DNA of 64,000 nucleotides from Limimaricola cinnabarinus. Its GTDB lineage: Bacteria > Pseudomonadota > Alphaproteobacteria > Rhodobacterales > Rhodobacteraceae. The stretch covers positions 124,001 to 188,000 of the forward strand of contig NZ_KZ304954.1 in the NCBI RefSeq assembly GCF_002723615.1, given 5' to 3'. A program made the translations under genes and the position numbers. This document shows, in pieces, positions 49,765-58,710 of this stretch. The notes below the pieces were generated by a model. It ran no database searches. It was given only the letters and a program-made list of their open reading frames with translations, and had not been told where the DNA came from. Position 1 is the stretch's first letter. The number at the start of each line of letters is the position of its first letter.

Positions 49765-50289
49765 TCACAGCGCGAGGCGGTGCTCGGCGAGATAGATCGC
49801 AAGCCAGGGCGTGTAGCGTTCGGGCCGCGCCGCGACATCGGCGCGCAGCGCCTCGAACGTCATCCAGGCGGTGCGCTGGACCTCGGCCGGATCGGGGGCG
49901 GGGCGGGGTTCCTCCGCAAGCTCGGCCACGAAGACCTCGACCAGCTCGTGCTCGATCAGCTCCGTGCCCACCGGGGCGCGGTATTCGATCTGCCCCAAGG
50001 GCCGCAGCGGCAGCCCCCGCAGCCCCAGCTCCTCGCCCAGGCGGCGGCTTGCGCAGTCCTGCGCGGCCTCGCCCCAGCGCGGATGGGTGCAGCAGCTGTT
50101 GGTCCACAGCCCCGGCGTGTGATACTTGCCCGCCGCGCGCTGCTGGAGCAGCGTGCGCCCGTTCCAGTTCACGAAGACGCTGATCGCCGGGTGCCGCAAC
50201 CCGCGCCGATGCACCTCGATCTTGTCGACCGGCACCAGCCGGTCGCCCTCCCAGGCCGGGATCTCGATCTCGTCGCGCGGGTCGGTCAT
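49765..50289 (-). CDS. idi: Isopentenyl-diphosphate delta-isomerase, type 1
   Basis: Idi interconverts isopentenyl and dimethylallyl diphosphate. The 174-residue Nudix-fold protein has the catalytic Cys in WTNSCCTHPRWGE, the substrate lysine region QRAAGKYHTPGLW, the Nudix-like ASRRLGEELGL and the catalytic Glu in LIEHELVEVFVAE. Many Rhodobacterales keep idi near photosynthesis or carotenoid genes; here it stands with a lipoprotein and the bacteriophytochrome pair on the same strand, without other isoprenoid genes. Confidence 0.96.
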   Translation of the reverse strand: MTDPRDEIEIPAWEGDRLVPVDKIEVHRRGLRHPAISVFVNWNGRTLLQQRAAGKYHTPGLWTNSCCTHPRWGEAAQDCASRRLGEELGLRGLPLRPLGQIEYRAPVGTELIEHELVEVFVAELAEEPRPAPDPAEVQRTAWMTFEALRADVAARPERYTPWLAIYLAEHRLAL

Positions 50290-50319
50290 CCGGGGTCTCC
50301 TACGGGGCAGGTGATGCGA

Positions 50320-50631
50320 TCAGAAGACCGGGGCGGTCTCGACCGGGGCGGGGCGCGTCTGCACCACCATCCGCGCAGCGGTGGCGTCGCAGGAGACGGT
50401 GACGAAATCGCCCTCGTCGCGAAAGCGCACGATCCGGCTGTCGGAGGTCTCGGCCAGCACCGCGGGCGTCTGGCCGATCCGCGCGGCGGTCTCGTCGATC
50501 CGCGACAGGCATTCGGAAAAGCCCATCGGCACCGTCTGGTCCGCCGGCGGGGGCACGAGCCTGCCTTCGCAGGCCGCCAGCACCGCCAATGCCGCAAGCC
50601 CGGCCATGCCGCGCGCCTTCGATCCGATCAT
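50320..50631 (-). CDS. Small lipoprotein of unknown function
   Basis: A 103-residue protein with a lipoprotein signal peptide ending in LAAC (Cys21). The mature part, ECLSRIDETAARIGQTPAVLAETSDSRIVRFRDEGDFVTVSCDATAARMVV, has two further cysteines (SEC, VSC) that could form a disulfide. No family recognised. It lies 30 bp upstream of idi on the same strand and may be cotranscribed with it. Confidence 0.75.
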   Translation of the reverse strand: MIGSKARGMAGLAALAVLAACEGRLVPPPADQTVPMGFSECLSRIDETAARIGQTPAVLAETSDSRIVRFRDEGDFVTVSCDATAARMVVQTRPAPVETAPVF

Positions 50632-50721
50632 GCCTCGTCTCCCTCGGGTGATACCGGCGGCAGACTGCCCCGGCTTCGCTGCGAGGTCCAGACCGGTTCG
50701 CCCAGCCCCCGCCGGGCGCGG

Positions 50722-53295
50722 TCAGCCCGCCGCCCCCTCGCGCAGCAGCGCCGCGAAGCTCGCCTGCACCGTGCGCTTGGTGAAGGGCTTCTTCAGGATG
50801 ACCGCGCCGGGATAGGCCTCGGATATCCCGGCCGTCTCGCCATAGCCCGTCGCCAGAAGGAACGGCACGCCGCGCGCCTGCAGCGCCTCGGCCACCGGGA
50901 CCGAGGTCTCGTGACCGAGATTGACGTCGAGCAGGGCGATGTCGAAGGCCCCGTCCTCGATCAGCCGCAACGCCTCGCCCACGCCGCTCGCCGTGGCCAC
51001 GTCGTCGCAGCCCAACTCGGTCAGGATGTCGGCGCCATCCATGGCGATGATCATGTTGTCCTCGACGATCAGCGCCCGCCCGGAGAGCCGGATCGGCAGC
51101 TCTTCGGGCGCGGCCCGCTCGGTCGCCCCGGCGGCGGGCGCGGCCCGTTCGGGCGCGCTCGTCACGAAGCGGGCCGGCACCTTGAAGCTGGCCTCCGTCC
51201 CGGCCAGCGCGAAGCGCAGCTCCGCCGCCCCGCCCAGCTCGAAGGGGATCGCGCGCTCGATCACGGTGGTGCCGAAGCCGCGCCCCTTGGGCGCCTTCAC
51301 CGCCGCACCGCCGCGCTCGCGCCATTCGATCCCGAGCGCGCCGTCTTCGTGCCGCGACAGCATCACCTCCACCCGCCCATGCGGCTGCTTGAGCGCGCCG
51401 TATTTCGCGGCGTTGGTGACCATCTCGTGCATCACCAGCGCGAGGGTCGAGAAGGCCTCGGGCGAGAGCAGCACATCCGCGCCTTTGATGCGCACCCGGT
51501 CGGCCCCGGTGGCGACGAAGGCGGTCGCCTCCGTCTCGATCAGCTCGCGCAGCGAGGCGGCCTGCCATTCCGTGCCGGTCAGCTGGTCATGCGCCCGCGC
51601 CAGCGCGTCGATGCGCCCGTCGAGGATGCGGCCGTAATCCTCGACCGAGGTGACGTTGGAGCCGCTTTGCGACACCAGGCCGCGCACGAGGTTGAGGATG
51701 TTGCGCACCCGGTGGTTCAGCTCGGCGATCAGCAGCTCCTGTCGTTCCTGCGCCCGCTTGCGCTCGGCGATCGAATCATCGGCGATCTTGAGCACCACTT
51801 CGAGCAGCGTGATGCGGATCGTCTCGGCGGCGGCGATCTCGCTGTCGCTCCATGGCACGCTCTGGTTGCGCACCGTCTCGGTCCAGGCGGCAAAGCTCTT
51901 GCGCGGGGTGAGCCTGAGCCCGTTCGGCCCCGGCTGCGCGGGCTTGTTGGGATCGCCCGCCCAGGTCACCTGCTGCACCTGTTCGCGGCGAAACAGCACG
52001 ATGTAGTCGCGCGGGCCGCGGCTGATCGGCAAGGAGAGCAGCCCCGCCGCGCGCTCGACGAAGCCGTCGGCCTCGGGGTAGCTGTCGATCAGCCGGTCGG
52101 TTTCGTGCACCCGCCCCGCCGCCACGCCGTGCAGGTGGCGCAAGAGCCCCATGAACTCCTCATAGGTGGGGGTCGAGCCCTGGGCGTGGAAGCGGTCGCC
52201 GATCCAGATGGCGATGCCGTCGAAGGGGATCACCTCGCCGATCGCTTGGGCGATGGCGTCGAAATTGCGCGAGATGGCGACGGGGTCGGCCATCTGCTCG
52301 ACCAGCCCGGCATGCAGCTGGCGCGCCTGCAGGGTCTGGCGGCGCTCGGTCTCGGTCTCGACGGCGGCGATCTCGTAGGCGAAGAGCTGGGTGAACAGCT
52401 CCACCGCCGAACGCTTTTCGTAATCGATGTAATGCGGCGTGTTGTTGTGGCAGGCGATCAGCCCCCACAGCTTGCCCTCGCGCAGGATCGAGACCGACAT
52501 CGAGGCGGCCACGCCCATGTTGCGCAGATATTCGAGATGGATGGGCGAGACCGCCCGCGTCACCGAAAGCGACAGGTCGAGCGGCGCGCCCTCCGGGGTC
52601 TGCGGCGGCAGGATCGGCTGCGGCTCCGCATCCACGTCCTTGATCAGCCGGATCGGGTTGCGCAGGTAGAGCGCGCGCGCCTGCCGGGGGATGTCGCTGG
52701 CCGGAAAGCGCAGGTCGAGAAACGGCGTCATGCCCGGCGCGGCGGCCTCGGCGATCACCCGGCCGCTGTCATCGGGCTGGAACTGGTAGATCATGACCCG
52801 GTCGAAGCCGGTCATCGCCCGCATCGCGCGCGCCGCCTCGCGCGCCATGGCGGGGATCTCGCGGCGGCGGCGCACCCGCGCCAGCAGCGGCTGCACCAGC
52901 GACATCTCGTCATGCATCGCCCGCGTCGATTTGGGCTCGAACTCGAACAGGTAGCCCGGCCCCGACATGTGCACCGAAAGATCGAACAGCCGCCCGTCCT
53001 CGAACAGGTCGAGCCCGTAGATCCGCGCCGCCCCGGTGTCCTGACCCAGCATCTGGATCCGGCCGCGCAGGTAATGCACCACCTCGCGCGGGAACAGTTC
53101 GGGAAAGCGCGCGCCGATCGTGGCCTCGACATCGAGCCCGAGCATCTCGCCGATATTGGCCGAGACATGCCCGACGCTCCAGTCTTCGCCCACGGCGATC
53201 AGGCAGCCATAGGGCTGCACATGGCCGAGAAACTGGATCTGCTCGCGATCGCAATTGCTCAGTTCCACCGTCTCGACGGGCGCGGTCTCGGGCAT
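50722..53295 (-). CDS. bphP: Bacteriophytochrome HWE-type histidine kinase with C-terminal receiver
   Basis: An 857-residue cytoplasmic photoreceptor. The biliverdin-attaching Cys15 lies N-terminal to the PAS domain (CDREQIQFLGHVQPYG). The GAF domain has PASDIPRQAR (198-207), and the PHY tongue has PRKSF (464-468). A HisKA_2/HWE kinase follows, with His528 in LNHRVRNILNLVRGL and MHEMVTNAAKYGAL as the N-box. A receiver domain fused at about residue 735 has its phospho-Asp in IALLDVNLG. It should sense red/far-red light and may pass phosphate inwards to its own receiver. It lies immediately after bphO (TGA-ATG adjacent). Confidence 0.95.
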   Translation of the reverse strand: MPETAPVETVELSNCDREQIQFLGHVQPYGCLIAVGEDWSVGHVSANIGEMLGLDVEATIGARFPELFPREVVHYLRGRIQMLGQDTGAARIYGLDLFEDGRLFDLSVHMSGPGYLFEFEPKSTRAMHDEMSLVQPLLARVRRRREIPAMAREAARAMRAMTGFDRVMIYQFQPDDSGRVIAEAAAPGMTPFLDLRFPASDIPRQARALYLRNPIRLIKDVDAEPQPILPPQTPEGAPLDLSLSVTRAVSPIHLEYLRNMGVAASMSVSILREGKLWGLIACHNNTPHYIDYEKRSAVELFTQLFAYEIAAVETETERRQTLQARQLHAGLVEQMADPVAISRNFDAIAQAIGEVIPFDGIAIWIGDRFHAQGSTPTYEEFMGLLRHLHGVAAGRVHETDRLIDSYPEADGFVERAAGLLSLPISRGPRDYIVLFRREQVQQVTWAGDPNKPAQPGPNGLRLTPRKSFAAWTETVRNQSVPWSDSEIAAAETIRITLLEVVLKIADDSIAERKRAQERQELLIAELNHRVRNILNLVRGLVSQSGSNVTSVEDYGRILDGRIDALARAHDQLTGTEWQAASLRELIETEATAFVATGADRVRIKGADVLLSPEAFSTLALVMHEMVTNAAKYGALKQPHGRVEVMLSRHEDGALGIEWRERGGAAVKAPKGRGFGTTVIERAIPFELGGAAELRFALAGTEASFKVPARFVTSAPERAAPAAGATERAAPEELPIRLSGRALIVEDNMIIAMDGADILTELGCDDVATASGVGEALRLIEDGAFDIALLDVNLGHETSVPVAEALQARGVPFLLATGYGETAGISEAYPGAVILKKPFTKRTVQASFAALLREGAAG

Positions 53296-53898
53296 TCAGG
53301 CTATCCGTTCGTTTTGGGGGGCGGGGGCGGGAGTAAGGGCAGGGGCGCTGCGCCGGGCCGCATGGCCCGCCGACAGGAAGAGTTCAAACAGCCGTCCGGC
53401 CTCGGCCAGATCGGCATCCGCCTCCGCGCCCCGGGCCGGGCGCGCCCCGGCCTCGTCGCAAAAGCCGCGCCACTGATCGGTGAGCGGCGGCAGCGACAGG
53501 TAGGCCCCAGCCGCCCGCAGGCAAGGATCGGTCGCGGCCTGCCACCTGCGGCGCAACAGCTGGCTGCCCAGCCGCGAGCCGAGCAGCACGTAGTCCTGCG
53601 CGCCGGGGCGATGCAGCACCAGCGGCGGCAGCCGCGGCGGGGCCGGGGCGTCGAGCCGGGCGAGATCCGCGTCGATCGCCGCGATCATCCGGTCGAGCAG
53701 GGGCCGGCCCGTGCGCCCGCCCGGCGCGGGACGGATCGCCGCGAAGGCGGCGCGGTGCGCCCGCAGAAACAGGCTCAGCCCGGGCCGGGACGATACATCG
53801 AGATCCGAAAAGAACCGGTCGAGCCGTTCATGGGAGGGGGCGAGATCCGCGCGCAGGCGCTGTCGCAAGCTTCGATCCGGGGTCAATTCGGTCTGCAT
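53296..53898 (-). CDS. bphO: Heme oxygenase, biliverdin-producing (BphO-like)
   Basis: A 200-residue protein with the heme-oxygenase opening LRQRLRADLAPSHERLDRFFSDLD, in which the His is the probable proximal heme ligand. The central region includes YVLLGSRLGSQLLRRRW, matching the bacterial HO distal helix with its Gly-rich kink, and a WRGFCDEAG segment. It breaks heme into biliverdin, the chromophore of the adjacent phytochrome. The start at 53898 is chosen by family length. The TGA is directly followed by the bphP ATG. Confidence 0.9.
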   Translation of the reverse strand: MQTELTPDRSLRQRLRADLAPSHERLDRFFSDLDVSSRPGLSLFLRAHRAAFAAIRPAPGGRTGRPLLDRMIAAIDADLARLDAPAPPRLPPLVLHRPGAQDYVLLGSRLGSQLLRRRWQAATDPCLRAAGAYLSLPPLTDQWRGFCDEAGARPARGAEADADLAEAGRLFELFLSAGHAARRSAPALTPAPAPQNERIA

Positions 53899-54055
53899 CC
53901 TCGTCGTTTCGCCCCCCTTTGCGGGGGCATCCATGTGGATCTGGCCCGGCGGCCGCCTCATCACAAGGGCCTCCCGCCCCGCCTTCCGGGCGGGAAGCGG
54001 CGCTCGCGGCATCGCCGCTGTTTCCCGCCGCCCCGATCGGCCTAGCTAGGCCAGC

Positions 54056-54712
54056 ATGCTGCTCGAACTGCGCGACATCAAGAAAAGCTTCACCGGCGCC
54101 GAGGGGCCGGTGCCGGTGCTGCGCGGCGTCGATCTCGCGCTCGGCGCGGGCGAAAGCCTCGCGCTGACGGGCGAGAGCGGCTCGGGCAAATCGACGCTGC
54201 TGCATCTCGTGGGCGGGCTTGATCGGCCCGATTCCGGGCGCATCACCGTCGCAGGCGAGGATGTCACCGCGCTCGATGACCGGGGCCGGGCGGCGCTCCG
54301 GCGCGGCACGGTGGGGGTGGTGTTCCAGCAGTTCAACCTCATCCCCTCGCTCGACATCGCCGCCAACATCGCCTTTCAGGCGCGGCTCGCCGGGCGGCAC
54401 GATGCCGCCTTGGCGCAGGATCTGGCCGAGCGGCTGGGGCTGGCCGCGCATCTGTCGAAATATCCCGAGCAGCTCTCGGGCGGCCAGCAGCAGCGCACCG
54501 CCATCGCCCGCGCGCTTGCCGCGCGGCCGCGCCTCGTTCTGGCCGACGAGCCGACCGGCAATCTCGACGAGGCCACCGCCGAAGCGGTGCTGGGCGCGAT
54601 GCTCGAGCTTGTGGCCGAGACGGGCGCGGCGCTTCTGATGGTGACCCATTCGGCCCATCACGCGGCGCGGATGGGGCGGCGGCTGCATCTGCGGGCGGGG
54701 CGCATCGCGTGA
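54056..54712 (+). CDS. ABC transporter ATPase, LolD/MacB type
   Basis: A 218-residue ATPase with Walker A (GESGSGKST), Q-loop (FQQFNLIPSLDI), signature LSGGQQQR, Walker B VLADEPTGNLD and the H-loop (VTHSAHHAARM). The sequence type is that of the LolD/MacB/FtsE mechanotransmission group. It is coupled by 4 nt to a large FtsX-like permease and then to an AttH-like lipocalin, the order of the AttEFGH-like systems. Substrate unknown. A 14-bp palindrome GGCCTAGCTAGGCC (54039-54052) stands just before the ATG, where a ribosome binding site would be expected. Confidence 0.93.
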   Translation: MLLELRDIKKSFTGAEGPVPVLRGVDLALGAGESLALTGESGSGKSTLLHLVGGLDRPDSGRITVAGEDVTALDDRGRAALRRGTVGVVFQQFNLIPSLDIAANIAFQARLAGRHDAALAQDLAERLGLAAHLSKYPEQLSGGQQQRTAIARALAARPRLVLADEPTGNLDEATAEAVLGAMLELVAETGAALLMVTHSAHHAARMGRRLHLRAGRIA

Positions 54713-57090
54713 ACCGGGCCGTGCTTCTCGCGCTGCTGTCGCATTGGCGCCGCGCGCCGTTGCAGCTTTTCACGCTGATCGCGGGGCTGGCGCTGGCGAC
54801 GGGGCTGTGGTCGGGGGTGCAGGCGATCAATGCCGAGGCGCGCGCCAGCTACGACGCCGCGGCCGCGACGCTGGGCGAGGGGCGCTTTGCCCGGATCGAG
54901 GCGGCGGCGGGCGGGGAGATCCCGCGCGCGCGCTACGTCGCGCTGCGCCGGGCGGGCTGGCAGGTCAGCCCGGTGGTGCAGGGGCGGCTCGGGCCGCTGC
55001 GGCTGGTCGGGATCGACCCCTTGACCGCCCCGGGCGAAATCGCGCCGGTATCCGAAGGGGCCGACATCTCGGCCTTCCTGACCGGCGGCGGGCAGGTCTT
55101 CGGCCGGGCGGAGGCGCTGGAGATGCTGCCCGAAATCGACGCCGTGCCGGTGGTGGCGCCCGAGGTCGCGCCGAACACGGTGATCACCGACATCTCGGTG
55201 GCGCTGCGGCTGCTCGACCGGGAGGGGATCGACGCGCTGCTGGTGGACCCCGAGCAGCCGCAAGGCCGCCCCGCGCTGGAGGAGGTCGCCCCCGGTCTCA
55301 GCCTGCGCGCCCCGCAGGCGGGCTCCGAGGTCGGGCGGCTGACCGACAGCTTCCATCTCAACCTCACGGCCTTCGGCCTTCTGTGCTTCGCCGTCGGCAT
55401 CTTCATCGTGCATGGCGCGGTGGGCCTCGCCTTCGAGCAGCGCCGCCCGGTGCTGCGCACCATGCGGGCGCTGGGCGTGCCCTTGGGCCGGCTGGTGGGG
55501 CTGATGCTGGCCGAGATGGCGGCGCTGGCGCTGATCGCGGGCAGCCTCGGCGTGGGCTTGGGCTGGCTTCTGGCCTCACAGCTGCTGCCGGACGTGGCGG
55601 CGACGCTGCGCGGGCTCTACGGGGCGGAGGTGGCGGGCGGGCTGACGCTGCGCCCCTCATGGTGGCTCTCTGGTCTCGGTCTGGCGCTGGCCGGAACCGG
55701 GCTCGCCGCCGGGGCGGCGCTGTGGCGCATCGCGACCATGCCGCTTCTGGCGGCGGGCGGGCGGCGCGCCTGGGCCATGGCCGAGGCGCGCGGCGCGCTC
55801 TGGCAGGGGGCGGCGGCGCTGGCGCTCTTCGCTCTGGCCACCGGGCTGGCGCTGTGGGGCGAGGGGCTGGTGGCGGGCTTCGCGCTTCTGGGCGCGGGGC
55901 TGGTGGCCGCTGCGCTGGCTTTGCCTCTGGTGCTGGGCGCGGTGCTGGCGGGCGCGGCGCGGCTGGCGCGCGGCGCGCTCGCGCAATGGTTCTGGGCCGA
56001 CACGCGCCAGCAGCTGCCGGGGCTGTCGCTGGCGCTGATGGCGCTCTTGCTGGCGATGGCGGCGAATATCGGCGTCTCGACCATGGTGGGCTCGTTCCGC
56101 CAGACCTTCACCGGCTTTCTCGACCAGCGCCTTGCGCCCGAGCTTTATGTCGAGACCGCCGATGACGCGGAGGCCCGCGCCATCGCCGCATTCCTCGCGC
56201 CGAGGGTCCGCTCGGTGCTGCCATTGGCCTCGGTCGAGACCGAGATCGCCGGTCAGCCCGCCGAGATGAACCTCGCGCGGCCCGATCCGACCTATCCCGA
56301 GAACTGGCGCTTCCTGCAATCGGTCGAGCGGCCATGGCAGCGGCTGGCGGCGCGCGAGGGCGCGCTGATCAACGAGCAGCTCGCCCGCCGCGCGGGGCTG
56401 GGACTTGGCGATCCGCTCCGCCTCGGCCCCGACACCACGCTGCCGGTGCTGGGCATCTATGGCGATTACGGCAACCCGGTGGGGCAGGTGATCGTGACCG
56501 AGGCGCTGTTCGCCGAACTGCATCCCGGGATCGTGCCGCGCCGCTTCGGCCTGCGCCTCGATCCCGACCGCGTGCCCGAGATCCGCGCGGCGCTTGAGGG
56601 CCGGGGCCTGCCGCCCGGCGCGATCACCGATCAGGCGGCGCTCAAGCGGTTCTCGCTGCAGGTCTTCGAGCGCACCTTCGCGGTCACGGCGGCGCTCAAC
56701 GTGCTGACGCTGGCCGTCGCGGGCTTTGCGATCCTGATGTCGCTGCTGACGCTGGCGGCGTTGCGGCTGCCGCAGCTCGCGCCGGTCTGGGCGCTGGGGC
56801 TGACCCGCCGCCGCCTCGCCGCGCTGGAGATGGCGCGCGCGGTGCTGCTGGCGGCGCTGACCGCGCTTCTGGCGCTGCCCTTGGGGCTGGCGCTGGCCTG
56901 GGTGCTGCTCTCGGTCGTCAATGTCGCGGCCTTTGGCTGGCGGCTGCCGATGTTCGTCTTCCCGGCGGCCTATGGCTGGCTGGGGCTTTTCGCGCTTCTG
57001 GCCGCCGCGGCCGCGGCGCTTTGGCCCGCCATCCGGCTGGCGCGCACGCCGCCGGCCGTGCTCCTGGGGGTGTTTGCCAGTGAACGCTAG
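54709..57090 (+). CDS. FtsX-like ABC transporter permease (two-unit)
   Basis: A 793-residue inner-membrane protein starting with GTG inside the ATPase stop. One N-terminal helix (FTLIAGLALATGLWSG) is followed by a periplasmic domain. A block of helices comes next (FGLLCFAVGIFIVHGAVGL; MAALALIAGSLGVGLGWLLAS; LALFALATGLALWGEGLVAGFALLGAGLVAAALALPLVLGAVL). A second MacB-like core and periplasmic region follow, with final helices VLTLAVAGFAILMSLLTLAAL to WLGLFALLAAAAAALWPAI. It has no substrate-binding partner, so it is probably an extractor or a mechanotransmission system rather than an importer. Confidence 0.92.
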   Translation: MNRAVLLALLSHWRRAPLQLFTLIAGLALATGLWSGVQAINAEARASYDAAAATLGEGRFARIEAAAGGEIPRARYVALRRAGWQVSPVVQGRLGPLRLVGIDPLTAPGEIAPVSEGADISAFLTGGGQVFGRAEALEMLPEIDAVPVVAPEVAPNTVITDISVALRLLDREGIDALLVDPEQPQGRPALEEVAPGLSLRAPQAGSEVGRLTDSFHLNLTAFGLLCFAVGIFIVHGAVGLAFEQRRPVLRTMRALGVPLGRLVGLMLAEMAALALIAGSLGVGLGWLLASQLLPDVAATLRGLYGAEVAGGLTLRPSWWLSGLGLALAGTGLAAGAALWRIATMPLLAAGGRRAWAMAEARGALWQGAAALALFALATGLALWGEGLVAGFALLGAGLVAAALALPLVLGAVLAGAARLARGALAQWFWADTRQQLPGLSLALMALLLAMAANIGVSTMVGSFRQTFTGFLDQRLAPELYVETADDAEARAIAAFLAPRVRSVLPLASVETEIAGQPAEMNLARPDPTYPENWRFLQSVERPWQRLAAREGALINEQLARRAGLGLGDPLRLGPDTTLPVLGIYGDYGNPVGQVIVTEALFAELHPGIVPRRFGLRLDPDRVPEIRAALEGRGLPPGAITDQAALKRFSLQVFERTFAVTAALNVLTLAVAGFAILMSLLTLAALRLPQLAPVWALGLTRRRLAALEMARAVLLAALTALLALPLGLALAWVLLSVVNVAAFGWRLPMFVFPAAYGWLGLFALLAAAAAALWPAIRLARTPPAVLLGVFASER

Positions 57091-58114
57091 GATCCTGCTT
57101 CTGCTGTGCCTGCCCGCCGCCGCGCAGGCGCAGGGCTTTGCCGGGCTGGGCGGCGCGGCGGAGGGCTTTGCCCTGCCCGAGCGGGGCCGCGCGCTGTCCT
57201 TTCCCGCCGATCACGGCGCGCATCCCGCGTTCCGGATCGAATGGTGGTACGTCACCGCCAATCTCGAAACCCCCGACGGCACCCCCTACGGGCTGCAATG
57301 GACGCTGTTCCGCTCCGCCCTCGCGCCGCGCGACACCCGAGGCTGGGACAGCCCGCAGCTCTGGCTCGGCCATGCGGCGGTCACCTCCGCCGAGACGCAC
57401 CACTATACCCAGCGCCTCGCGCGCGGCGGCATCGGGCAGGCCGGGGTCGAACCCGCGCCCTTCGAGGCCTGGATCGACGATTGGCGCATGGCGGGGCCGG
57501 ATTTTGACGATCTCACCCTCTCGGCCTCGGGCCCGGAATTCTCCTACGAGGTGACGCTCGACGCGCAGGGGCCGTTGGTGCGGCATGGCGAGGCGGGGTT
57601 CTCGGTCAAATCGGCCGAGGGGCAGGCGAGTCACTATTATTCGCAGCCTTTCTTCACGGCCCGGGGCACGCTGCACCTGCCCGAAGGGCCGGTCGAGGTG
57701 AGCGGCAGCGCCTGGTTCGACCATGAATGGTCCTCTCAGCCGCTGTCGGACCGACAGACCGGCTGGGACTGGTTTTCGCTGTCTTTCGAGAGCGGCGCCA
57801 AGCTCATGGGGTTTCAGCTTCGCGAGGCGGAGGCGGCGGGTTACAGTTATGCCAGCTGGATCGCGCCGGACGGGGCGCTGACCCCCTATGTCGAAGCCTT
57901 CGAGGCCGAACCGCTGGAGACGGTCGATCTCGACGGGATCGAGGTGCCGGTGCGCTGGGCGGTGCGGCTGCCGCAGGAGGGCGTCGCGGTCGAGGTGGAG
58001 GCGCTGAACGCGGGCGCCTGGAACGCGCTGTCGCCGCCCTATTGGGAGGGGCCGGTGACGGTTTCGGGGAGTCATGTGGGCGAAGGGTATCTGGAGATGA
58101 CGGGCTATGAGTGA
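57080..58114 (+). CDS. AttH-like lipocalin-domain secreted hydrolase family protein
   Basis: A 344-residue exported protein with signal peptide (RILLLLCLPAAAQAQG). It has the characteristic FRIEWWYVTANLETPDGTPYGLQWTLFRSAL, LGHAAVTSAETHHYTQRLARGG, SHYYSQPFFTARGTL and WFDHEWSSQPLSDRQTGWDWFSLSF. These place it in COG5621 (AttH, related in fold to CrtC carotenoid hydratase). The name carotenoid 1,2-hydratase is not warranted, as no carotenoid genes are near. It starts with GTG, overlapping the permease by 11 nt, so it is part of the ABC system. Confidence 0.88.
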   Translation: MNARILLLLCLPAAAQAQGFAGLGGAAEGFALPERGRALSFPADHGAHPAFRIEWWYVTANLETPDGTPYGLQWTLFRSALAPRDTRGWDSPQLWLGHAAVTSAETHHYTQRLARGGIGQAGVEPAPFEAWIDDWRMAGPDFDDLTLSASGPEFSYEVTLDAQGPLVRHGEAGFSVKSAEGQASHYYSQPFFTARGTLHLPEGPVEVSGSAWFDHEWSSQPLSDRQTGWDWFSLSFESGAKLMGFQLREAEAAGYSYASWIAPDGALTPYVEAFEAEPLETVDLDGIEVPVRWAVRLPQEGVAVEVEALNAGAWNALSPPYWEGPVTVSGSHVGEGYLEMTGYE

Positions 58115-58661
58115 CATCACGACGCTGGCGGGGCTTCTCGGCCTCGCGCGCGAGCGCATCACCGCCGGTCTGGGCGACCGCGACGCCGCCGCCCGCCTGC
58201 CGGTGCTGGCCACCCGCGACGCGCAGGGCTGGCCCTCGGCCCGGACCATGGTGCTCAGGGGCTTCGACGCGCGGGACTGGACGCTCGACATCCATTCGGA
58301 TGCCGACGCGGCCAAGGTGCTGCAGCTCACCGACGGGCCGCGCGCCGCGATCCATGTCTGGGACGCGGAGGCGAGCCTGCAGATCCGCATGCGCGCCCAT
58401 GTCGTGCGGTTGCCGCATGATGAGGAGAAGGGGCTCTGGGAGGAGGTGCCCGAGCCCGCGCGCGCGCAATATGGCGCGGTGCCGCCGCCCGGCACCCCCA
58501 TCGCCGCCGCCGATGCCTGGCATCCCAACCCGCGCCCCGCGCGTTTCGCGGTGCTGCGCGCGCGGGTGCTGCGGGTCGAGCTTCTGCATGTCGGCGAGAT
58601 CCACCGCCGTGCGCGATACGAGCGCGAGGAGGGCTGGCAGGGCAGCTGGCTGGTGCCGTGA
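58107..58661 (+). CDS. Pyridoxamine 5'-phosphate oxidase-like flavoprotein
   Basis: A 184-residue split-barrel protein. ARLPVLATRDAQGWPSARTMVLRGFDARDWTLDIHSDADAAKVLQL gives the FMN-binding strand order of the PNPOx family, and AHVVRLPHDEEKGLWEEVP matches the usual second half. The C-terminal RARVLRVELLHVGEIHRRARYE segment is typical of the family. Whether it uses FMN, F420 or heme cannot be told. It overlaps the AttH gene by 8 nt, so it belongs to the same transcript, perhaps by chance of packing. Confidence 0.85.
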   Translation: MSDITTLAGLLGLARERITAGLGDRDAAARLPVLATRDAQGWPSARTMVLRGFDARDWTLDIHSDADAAKVLQLTDGPRAAIHVWDAEASLQIRMRAHVVRLPHDEEKGLWEEVPEPARAQYGAVPPPGTPIAAADAWHPNPRPARFAVLRARVLRVELLHVGEIHRRARYEREEGWQGSWLVP

Positions 58662-58710
58662 CCATGCGCCGCTCTGGCATGGCCCGGCGCGGCGGGGTAG
58701 AGCGCCGCGC

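Noticed and set aside
54039-54052. GGCCTAGCTAGGCC palindrome before the ABC ATPase gene as an operator
   Set aside because: The palindrome is perfect but only 14 bp, occurs once and covers the place of the ribosome binding site. Evidence is too thin for a separate claim.
57080-58114. Carotenoid 1,2-hydratase (crtC)
   Set aside because: The protein matches the wider AttH family and is coupled to an ABC transporter. No carotenoid genes are near.
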